NCBI RefSeq assembly: GCF_963576675.1
Contig: NC_088911.1
Coordinates: 131,629,929 to 131,693,928, forward strand
Length of the DNA stretch: 64,000 nt
Source of the DNA: Euphorbia lathyris
Taxonomy: Eukaryota > Streptophyta > Magnoliopsida > Malpighiales > Euphorbiaceae
Reading direction: 5' to 3'
Both the position numbers and the translations under genes were made by a program. Shown here one piece after another: positions 12,501 through 20,396 of this stretch. How positions within the stretch are numbered: position 1 is the first letter of the stretch; each line of letters opens with the position of its first letter. The notes beneath the pieces were generated by a model, which was not told the origin of the DNA, did no database searches, and saw only the letters and a list, made by a program, of their open reading frames with translations.

Positions 12501-14955
12501 GCTTGGAATTTATTAAAATAGGGCCGGTCAGCCCGACAAGTCGAGCTGGTTAAATTGATAGCGGACTTTGTTGGGCTTAGGCTAAAGCCTGTGGAGCCAG
12601 GCCCAACCCGACCCATAAACATGTTCAAAGACGATAATGAGGAAGATCAAATTTATTGTATTGTATGGTTTAATATTGCCTCCATGGTTGAAACTTTAGC
12701 TCAATTTTACCTTTTCTTAAGAAATTCCGTTGTAATTTCCGTCGGTATTTATTTAGAAAGGGTAAAAATTAAATAAGGATTTCTATTTTAGCGGCAATAT
12801 TAGGATATTTTGTATGATAAAGATAAAATTGATAATCCCCATTAACCTTCTGTTGAAATAAGTACATGACACCATTGAATTTGCAGGAGTTTTCCACGGT
12901 AAACAATAGGGAAAGAGAGATCAAACCTCCATTAAAGAGTTGGAGGCTGCAAAACAAGCCCATCAATTCAATTGTTTTGCACAAAGATTGGCTCTATAGT
13001 GCAACTTCAGTCGTTGAGGGTTCAAAAATTAAGGTAATTAAGAAAATGTAGGATAAATTAACAAAAACACTTCAATTTAAACTTGGTTAATCAAGATAAA
13101 TCAGTAATTTTTGTGGCTAAATAGGAATGGAGAACACAATACAAGCCTCAAATCTCCATTGTAACCGAGAAAGGAAGAAATATAGTATCAATGGGAGTAG
13201 TTGAAGACTTCATATACTTGAATTGCAATTCATCAACTAGCACTCTTCAGGTACACATATTATCCCTTCATCTTTTCGATTTTTTGTTGATTAAGCCCTT
13301 AATTAATTATAACGGCATACATGAAGCCTCTGATAATTGTGAACATAAAACTCAGTTACGAGAGCATTATATTATTCATTTCATCTGCATTCAAATTTTT
13401 CATTTTTAACAGTTTGAAAACAGTTTTCTATCTGTCTGATATTGCTATAGAGAAAACTACAAATTCAGATGCAGATGAAATGAGTAATGATCCTTTAAGT
13501 GAATTAGATGTTTATATAACTAATTGAACAAGTGGTGAAGCTCAGTTGGTTGAGAGCTTACCTATGACTGTAGAGCTCAGTTGTGTACCAAAGATTTTTC
13601 TTGTAGAACATAGATTTCTTTTTCCTTCTTTTTTTTTTCACTTTGATTTACCTTGTTTGAAAGTAGATTTGGTTGAGAGAGACACAGCAGAATGTTGGGA
13701 GGATATCAGCAGGCAGCAAAATAACAAGTCTTCTCACTGCTAATGACATTGTTTTATGTGGAACAGAGAAAGGAGTAATCAAGGTATGTTCATTTCATAT
13801 AGGGGTGAAAATTCTTGTAAATGGTTTGTGTGTCGTGTTCGTGTCATGTCGACTGTCAAGTCAGTGTTCAATGAGTTAACCCTAATTTGACCTAAAAATT
13901 AACCCAAATTTGACCCTAAAATCTATTTGACAAAACACTTACCTGCTAATTTCGTGTTGGGCTTGTGTCATGTTCGCATGTCACATGTAATTTTACTTTC
14001 TCAATTAGGGTTAACATGTAAAAATATAGAAGAATATAGTAATAATTATATATTGGTCTAATACATCTGTTGCCCTTGTACTTGGCCCAAAATTTCAATT
14101 CCCCCTTAAATTTTCAAAAGTTCCAAATGACCCCTGTTTTTGTCCAATTATATTTCCATATTTCTCAATAGAATTTGTTGGACCCATAAAATGGGAGACA
14201 CGCTCCGTCGCGTGTCAAAGTGATCGCCACGTGTCAGAAAGAAAATGTCAAATAGACAAATAATTAGAAACTTTTGAAAGTTCACGGGCTGTTGAAATTT
14301 TGAGATTATTGAATGCAATAAGACAAGGATAAGAGGTTAATGAATGCAATTGGATAAGAATAGGTAGTTACTGAATGCAATTGGACAAGAATAGCATTTG
14401 TAACTCTTAAAAGTTCAGGGACATTTGAAGTTTTGGACCAAATACAGAGGCAACAGATCCTTTTTTTTTTGTTACAATGGAGGGGCTAACCCTGAGGAAA
14501 CACCAAAAACAGACCGACCCTTAAAGACGGGTCATTCTAGGAAACTCAGACCCACAAAAATCAGGAAAAAGAAGTATTGGATTCATATATCAAGTAAGTA
14601 TTCAATGAGTTAACCTTAACTCAATAAAAAAAAGTTGTGTCATTATTATCAAGTTAACCCAACATCTATTTAACAAAACATTGATCCGCTAGTTTATTAT
14701 CATGTTCATATGTCGTGTATTATTTTACGGGTTAGCATATCAATTTAAACCCGATTAAAAGATATGCATGCAGGTCAACCCTAATTCAACCTTAAAATAT
14801 ATTTATAAAACATTAACCCGCATTTTTATATTGAGTTCGTGTTGTATTCGCGTATAGTATATAACATTGTCATCTTTAATTTCACATATCTCATTAATTT
14901 TGGTTTCATTTTCTTCACTGTTTCCTTTCTATGACAGGGATGGATACCTCTCTGA
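6418..14955 (+). CDS. LIN/CERBERUS-family ARM-WD40 protein lacking a U-box
   Basis: Sixteen exons join in frame to 1,313 residues: 6418-7169, 7267-7336, 7995-8198, 8606-8679, 8756-9895, 9993-10134, 10227-10472, 10576-10870, 11069-11190, 11278-11400, 11910-12041, 12107-12340, 12887-13033, 13125-13250, 13667-13783, 14938-14955. All introns are GT-AG except intron 2 (GC-AG); the exon 4 donor (ACA|gttatg) is weak. Residues 1-250 are the LIN-type N-terminal domain. The helical ARM-like region spans about 545-1000 (for example RSSAIHLLQQIRKEGS). WD40 repeats span about 1030-1313 (SGYSDGSIKVWEIK, SGSADKTIRVWQ) and the protein ends GWIPL, as in the family. LIN/CERBERUS proteins are E3 ligases of root-nodule infection with a U-box before the ARM region. 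Here residues 343-545 have no CPI...TCP U-box core, so E3 activity is doubtful. This may be the non-U-box paralogue type. The start ATG (caaaATGGCT) has good context. Confidence 0.85.
7597..7745 (-). mobile_element. tRNA-derived SINE in intron 2 of the LIN-like gene
   Basis: Read on the - strand, this starts with GGAGGTCATGGATTCGAATT, a Pol III box-B-like sequence. It continues into the conserved plant SINE body (GGGACCCCTCTCCGGACTCT and TGCACGGGGCTGCCCTT). The same family occurs at 35229-35411 (+) and as a fragment at 29578-29613. It sits antisense inside intron 2. The tRNA-like head is only partly preserved. Confidence 0.6.
8225..8565. mobile_element. Inverted-repeat element in intron 3 (probable MITE)
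   Basis: Inverted partial matches such as TTGATCATGTGAAATGCTGG against the complement of CCAACATTTCACGTGGTCAA face each other. They lie within sequence carrying the motifs ACTTTGATATATAG and CAAAGTTCAAGAACTTTG. No coding capacity. Ends and target duplication could not be fixed, so limits are approximate. Confidence 0.4.
11432..11817. mobile_element. MITE in intron 10 of the LIN-like gene
   Basis: Inverted ends: ATCTTTTAAATGGTTA on the left against the complement of TATCCATTTAAAAGAT on the right. The match continues inward (AACACATTAAGCCCTT against the complement of AAGGGCGTAATGTGTT). It is about 385 bp, non-coding, and accounts for most of intron 10. Superfamily not assigned. Confidence 0.55.
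12345..12830. other. Intron 12 with a GC-richer insert-like block
   Basis: Intron 12 is expanded. Positions 12390-12630 are clearly GC-richer than the surrounding intron and contain paired motifs (GGGCCGG...CCGACAAGTCG and GGCTTAGGC...GCCTGTGG). This suggests an old mobile element. An open frame runs from exon 12 into this block (to 12553), but the exon 12 donor and the frame-perfect exon 13 show it is intronic. No element family recognised. Confidence 0.35.
14056..14465. mobile_element. MITE in intron 15 of the LIN-like gene
   Basis: Long terminal inverted repeats. The left end, ATCTGTTGCCCTTGTACTTG, matches the complement of the right end (AATACAGAGGCAACAGAT), and similarity continues for about 75 bases inward. 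The interior is non-coding. Intron 15 is the longest in the gene (about 1.15 kb), largely because of this insertion. Target duplication not resolved. Confidence 0.6.
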
Positions 14956-15463
14956 AAGGGTTAAGTATGATCCGAAGAGAGTTAAGGTATAATTATGCCT
15001 AATGTTTTTGGAGGCAAACAATTTATTTATCAACTCTAATGTAAAAAAAACAGCGTAATCTTTTGGACATTAATAACGGAATAGAACAAACGACCCTCTT
15101 AATCGCTAATAGCGACTATTTATTCAATTCCGTTAGTAATGTTCAAAATTAAACTATCTGTAACGTTGGGCCTAATATTACGCTGTTTTTTATTTGTGAT
15201 CATACCGCGAAATGAAGAGCAAAAGGAAGATAAAGTTATACCTTATCCCAGTTTTGATGGCAATGAAGAAATTTGTTGGTTAATAATATTTTGTTTTTTT
15301 AGTTATGTTTTGATTACAATGTAAATTAATGTATAGAGAATTTGTGTAATCTGGTCACGGAGGGGATTAGAGTTGTAAGAAAATCATGTTTCAGCAGTGA
15401 ATATATATATATGTGGTTCTGGTGTTTGTGTTGTAGCTGGACAGCATAAATGGAGATTATAAT
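14956..15463. other. 3' flank of the LIN-like gene
   Basis: Probable 3' untranslated region and downstream spacer. An AT-rich stretch with no supported gene. The 61-codon frame at 15139-15324 has no domain. Confidence 0.4.
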
Positions 15464-15471
15464 AAACTTAA

Positions 15472-15969
15472 GGGGAAAGTTCAAATAAAACCCATGTGGT
15501 TTCACTAATTTTCAGATAAAGGATTGTGGTTTACTTTTTGTCAAAACGATGACTGAGGTTTCACACTTTTAATAATGTTATTAAAACTATCTTTAACGAC
15601 CTGAAAATGAAAATTTTCAAGAATTAAAGTTGTTCAATGTCATATTTTCTATGGAACTACATTTTCGATTTTAGAAAATCATCTTTTTTGGAACTTTCTC
15701 TCTCTAAACATTAACTTTCTCTCTTTATCAAACATTATCTAAATAATCTTGAAATAAAAAAGTTGAAGAATTAAAGTTGCTTAGAATATTAGTAGTTCTT
15801 AAAATATGTCATTTTTGAAGTTCTTAAGGGTGATTTTAATAGTATCAATCGAAAAAGTCCTTATTTTGCTAAAGTTGAAAACCTCAGTCCTCGTTTTGAC
15901 AAAAAGTAAACCACAATCTTTTATTTGAAAATTAGTGAAACCACATGGGTTTTATTTGAACTTTACCCT
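15472..15969. mobile_element. MITE (498 bp) with 8 bp target duplication AAACTTAA
   Basis: Inverted ends of about 95 bases face each other, starting GGGGAAAGTTCAAATAAAAC on the left and matching the complement of the right end (TTTATTTGAACTTTACCCT). Flanks at 15464-15471 and 15970-15977 are both AAACTTAA. Non-coding interior. An 8 bp duplication fits hAT-type integration, but the termini are not diagnostic. Confidence 0.75.
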
Positions 15970-16163
15970 AAACTTAATTATACTTGAACCCCGATGCTCC
16001 TATATAAACAGAGACACCCTTATGACGAGGACGTAGCGAAACGCATTATGTCACGTGATTAAATCGCAAAAGGAGTAAAGGAATAAAATGGTAAGTATAT
16101 CGAATATAGTTCTCATTCTCATAAAAATTATTTGTTCCAAAACACAATTTATGTTTTAGAAAT

Positions 16164-16916
16164 GGGTATTGCTATATACCGCACCCAAATTCCTAATCAC
16201 TGCCTCCATTGGACAATTTTTCCCTTGCCATAAAATTTTTGTCAAAATTAAGAAAACAAATTTTTGAGAGAAAATTTAAAATTTAGCCTAAGCTGCGGCA
16301 TATCGTCCGACCCATGGTCGGAACGGATGCGGCTTCCGTTCCCGCCATGGGTCGGGCGGTATGCCGCATCCGTTCCCGCCATGGGTCAGATGGTATGCGG
16401 CATCCGTTCCCGCCATGGTGGGAACGAATGCGGCATTCGTTCCGCCATGGGTCGGGTGGTATGCCGCATCCGTTCCCGCCATGGGTCGGGTGGTATGACG
16501 CATCCGTTTAGGCCAAATTTTGAAATATACAAAATCGTAAAATTTTTAGTGACGAAAAATACTAAATCATTCAATTTTTTGTGACGAAAAATTAAAAATT
16601 CTCCTATTTTTTGTGACGAAAAATGCAAAATCGTCATGAAAAATATGTATTATTTTCATGAGTTCTTTGATAAAAAAATATAAATCTTAATGTTTCCGAC
16701 TCGTAATCATCCATTTTCGAGGTTCGAATTGTCACATATCAATTATTTTCATAATTTTAATTATTGTTGTTTAGGTTTATGATTTTGGAGAGAAAATGCA
16801 AAGAAGGTAGAGAGGATGTGAGAAAATTCCACTTTCTTGTTTCAAAAAGTGAGGAGGGCAAACATGTCACAAATAGGCGGTGGATCGGAATTTGGGTGCG
16901 GTATATAGCAGTTCAC
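16164..16916. mobile_element. Mutator-like MITE (753 bp) with 9 bp target duplication
   Basis: The termini are inverted: TGCTATATACCGCACCCAAA on the left is the exact complement of the right copy near 16885-16910. Flanks at 16155-16163 and 16917-16925 are both TTTAGAAAT, a 9 bp duplication typical of Mutator-like elements. The flanking thirds are AT-rich. The centre (16293-16510) is a GC-rich tandem repeat, annotated separately. Related to the element at 17250-17767. No transposase. Confidence 0.75.
16293..16510 (+). repeat. GC-rich tandem repeat core of the MITE
   Basis: About five to six diverged copies of a roughly 34-base unit built around CCGCCATGGGTCGGG and TATGCCGCATCCGTTC. Some junctions are rearranged so that parts read as inverted copies (GGAACGAATGCGGCATTCGT near 16421-16441). 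The block is far richer in G+C than the surrounding element. Open frames crossing it on both strands come from the repeat and are not genes. Confidence 0.75.
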
Positions 16917-17249
16917 TTTAGAAATTACTACTTTAGCTAAAGCATGAACAACACCATCGTAATTTAAAAAAAAAAAAAAAACATAAACATTGTAAAGCTC
17001 CTATACAAGTTTTTTACAATTGGAAACCATGATGCCCAAAAGAGAAAGAGTTGGGTCATTGAATTGATAGAATTCACCACCACTTAACAATCCCAGTAAA
17101 TAGTTAAACTACGCAAACCACGAAACTTTGCCCATGATAAAGCCTCGCGAATTGTATTGTAGGTGCTTCTATAAAACTCGCGCCCAACAGTGGTTATAAC
17201 CAAATCCAATTTCCATCTTCATTGAGCAGAACACACCTAAAAAATGAAG

Positions 17250-17767
17250 TGAATTGTTAAATACTGTCCCTTTTTACTAGTTACCGCTTCCATTTGGACA
17301 TTTTTGTCCTTATAATTTTGATTAAAAACTAAAAATTCTCTCTTCAAAATCATAAGCCCAAACAATAATAATTGAAATTATGAAAATAATTAATGTGTGA
17401 CAACCTAAATCCCAGAAATGGATGATTACGAGTTATAAACATTAAAATTTACGTTTTTTAGTCAAAAAAATCATGAAAATAATGCATATTTTTTGGACGA
17501 TTTTACATTTTTCGTCGCTAAAAATAGAACAATGGGTTGGGCGGATCCAGCACCCACCCAGCCAATGGGTTGGGCCCAACCCATTGGCTAGGTGGGTGCT
17601 GGATCCGCCCAACTCATTGGCTGGGCGTATCCGGCATCCGCCTAGGCTAAATTTCGCGTTTTTTTTTAAATTCAAAATTTTCAATTTTGAATTTTTTTAT
17701 GAAAAGGGTAAAATTGTCCAAATGAGAGTGGTGATAAGTAATTTGAGAGCGGTAAATAGCAACATCC
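17250..17767. mobile_element. Second Mutator-like MITE of the same family, palindromic core
   Basis: The ends resemble those of the 16164-16916 element (TTGCTATTTACCGCTC on the right-end complement; TTTGGACAATTTTACCCTTT shared just inside). The AT-rich inner part (AATTATGAAAATAATT, TGGATGATTACGAGT) matches its neighbour in the opposite orientation. Flanks AAAATGAAG (17241-17249) and AAAATGAAA (17768-17776) look like a 9 bp duplication with one change. The GC-rich core is a long palindrome rather than a tandem repeat. Confidence 0.65.
17531..17618. repeat. Near-perfect 88-base palindrome, centre GGGCCC
   Basis: From 17537 to 17612 the sequence is its own complement with one mismatch, at 17590. 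Extension to 17531-17618 adds one more mismatch. Arms carry GGCGGATCCAGCACCCACCC and CCAATGGGTTGGG, and the centre is at 17574/17575. It could form a stable cruciform or hairpin and forms the GC-rich core of the MITE. Confidence 0.85.
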
Positions 17768-18435
17768 AAAATGAAATATGACATTGTTCCTTAACTCCTG
17801 CATCTACAAAGAAGAAAAATGTTTGATGCCAAGTAGAAGACAAAAGGAATTCAGAAGATTGTGTTTGCAAATTTCCAACAACAAATGTTAAATAGCAACA
17901 ATAAACAACAACTGAAAACAAACCGCAGCTAAACCAAATGAGCATGAGTTTGTGCATGTTGCCAGTCCTGCAAAAAATTGAACAGAGAAACAAAGCACCT
18001 TAGTTGTCAATGCTCTTGCTCCCAAATATTGCCCACATACTCGTTCATGTATCTCAGGTAGAGCATAATCTGCTTCTCATGAACCCACATTCGATAAATG
18101 GCATTGAAAATCCCTTCTTATGTAGAATGTCCCTATCAAGGTAAGCGAGCTTCGAGCTTCCCCCATCCTCAACTTTTTTTTTGCTTCTATAACTTTCACT
18201 CGAAGCTCCCATGTTTTTAAGAATTTTATGAAAGGAGTTCTCCAATATTATAATTCTTCAATATATGCTACAATTTTCTCCTCTATACTTGACTTTTTAA
18301 GTTCCTCCGAATGCAACATTCTTCCTTTTTTTTTTTTTTTTTTTTTGTTTCCATTGATGATGCAAGCTTGGATATGGGTGTTAGAGGTTATATTGATTTA
18401 TAGCAACCGGAAGTCTTAAAACTCTCGATATAAGG
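17768..18435. other. Spacer, nothing recognised
   Basis: No supported gene. Contains a 20-base T run near 18330-18346. The copia element starts at its right edge. Short open frames on both strands have no domain. Confidence 0.45.
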
Positions 18436-18440
18436 ATTTG

Positions 18441-18624
18441 TGTTGAATTACATACTGATATATTCAGTTAGTAATATGCAGAAATAAATGGGGGTATTAT
18501 TGTCATTGTATGAAAGTCAAGTTGCTAGGTTTAGCATATAAATACTTGTAATCTCTGTTTTCAATTGATTCAATAATAGAAATCCTTTCTCTTCTTTTCT
18601 ATCTCAATTCATAGAAAGTTAATA
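18441..18624 (+). repeat. 5' LTR of the copia element
   Basis: 184 bp, starts TGTTGAATTACATACTG and ends AAAGTTAATA. The usual CA end is replaced by TA, a rarer but known terminal type. A TATA-like box (GCATATAAATACTTG) lies near 18534-18548, fitting a promoter in U3. Identical to the 3' copy at 23246-23429. Confidence 0.92.
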
Positions 18625-18637
18625 TGGTATCAGAGCA
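18625..18637 (+). other. Primer-binding site (initiator Met tRNA)
   Basis: TGGTATCAGAGCA follows the LTR directly. It is complementary to the 3' end of plant initiator methionine tRNA, the usual primer for copia reverse transcription. Confidence 0.9.
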
Positions 18638-18683
18638 ATGTGGCGGATCCGATCCGATGACCTAGAATTGAGATCGCCAGAGA

Positions 18684-20322
18684 ATGAGAAAGAAGAAACT
18701 ACAGTACAGATCATATGTTGATGTGTTGAATGCAAGCCGTGAAGAAACGCAAGAATCAAATGATTCAGAGTCTCAAGATAAAGATGGAGACGACCGCGAT
18801 ACTGATAATTGCATCTCAGACAACATCAATTCTGATAATTTGATTTCAGAAACGACAATGAATACTTCGAACAATCAGAGCAATGATAATCCATGTTTGA
18901 TGATTGTAAACATCATTCTCGATGGCAAGAATTACAATCTATGGAAAAGAGCACTGTTGTTGGCCATAAGTGCAAAGCGACGGTCAAATTTCATCTTACA
19001 TGATGAAGAACCAACAGATCGAACCTCAGCAGCACATTTAAAGTGGAAAGAAACAGATGATCTTGTATTTTCCTGGATTCTAAACTCTCTCACCAAAGAT
19101 TTAGCTGCAGTGTTTATACATGTAAATCTGTTAGAGGAATGTGGAAAGAGATAGAGCAACGGTACGGAGAAAGCAATGGACCGCTGATTTTTCAACTTCG
19201 CAAGGAGATTTGCAGTCTCACTCAAGGAGGTATGTCATTGGTTGATTTTTTCAATAAAATGAAAATGTTGTGGGATGAGTATGCAATTTTGAAGCCTATT
19301 GAAAACTGTACTTGTGGAGAATCAAGAAAACTTGCTCAAACTCAGATTGAGGATGAACAGTTAATGCAGTTTCTTTCTGGTCTAAATGTTGAATTTGATC
19401 ATGTGCGTGATCAAATCTTGATAATGGAGCCTTTGCTTTCCGTTAATAAGGCATTCTCTATGCTTTCTCGCATTGAGAAACAAAGGAGTGGAAGTTCTAA
19501 TAATAATTCAATTGAATTTGTGAATATGTCTACTGGTAAAAAGCAAAGTTTTGGCAATAATCATGCTGGTGGAAAAGGTAGTTATGGAACCAAAAACAAG
19601 TCAGATAAGTTTTGTTCATATTGTAGAAAGGAAGGACATGAACGTGCAGATTGTTTTAGGATCAAAGGATATCCAGATTGGTTCAAAGGGAAAACAATAA
19701 CTGGACCTGCCAAACATCAAGCTAATATGACTCAAGAGCAATCATCTGATCTTGAAAATCCTTTGTCTAACAATGATTTTAATGAAAGTAGTGAGATGTA
19801 CAGGAAAGACTCAATGCAGGATATGTTACAACGGTTAGAGATCATGCAAAAGGAGGTTCAAAGAGCATTGAAGGGGAAACAGCCTAAACAGCCACAAAAA
19901 TTCTCTACTTTTGCTGGATTTGCAGGTGCCTGTGCAGGTAGTTCTCTCCCTAATGGTCATATCACACATATTGAATGGATAATAGATTCAGGGGCAACAA
20001 CACATATGACCTCTAATTTAGCAATTATGAGTAATATTGTAAATTATATCATCCTATAAGAATATTTTTGCCAACTGGTGAAGTACATGTGGTAAATCAC
20101 AAAGGTGAAGTACATTTTCAGCAAGGATTTCATTTGAAAAATGTGTTATATGTGTCAAATTTTCAGCAAAATCTATTATCAATTAGCAGATTGATGATTG
20201 ATCAGAAGATTACAGTAAAATTCTGGGCTAAATACTGTATTTTGCAGGACCAGAAATGTGAGAATGTCATAGCATTGGGGAGATTGAGGAATGGATTATA
20301 CTATCTGAGAAGAATCTTTTAA
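18684..20322 (+). pseudogene. Copia gag-protease region, frameshifted
   Basis: Three frames carry successive parts. Frame one (18684-19154) is the gag N-terminus (DGKNYNLWKRALLLAI). After a one-base loss near 19127-19135, frame two (19139-20059) continues gag (EIEQRYGESNGPLIFQL), a CCHC zinc knuckle (CSYCRKEGHERADC) and the protease motif DSGATTHMT. A second break near 20051-20056 moves to frame three (20068-20322), the end of the protease domain. Gag packages the RNA and the protease cuts the polyprotein. The breaks make this copy non-functional in cis. Starts inside the broken parts are not real translation starts. Confidence 0.85.
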
Positions 20323-20396
20323 GCAAAATGTAATAATGCAAATTTGTAGTTTGAATAATGATTTTACAGTGTTATCTGTAAAAGAAGAATCTCAAA

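Noticed and set aside
16264..16637. Open frames on both strands of 65-106 codons
   Set aside because: They are created by the GC-rich tandem repeat in the MITE; the same repeat reads open in several frames.
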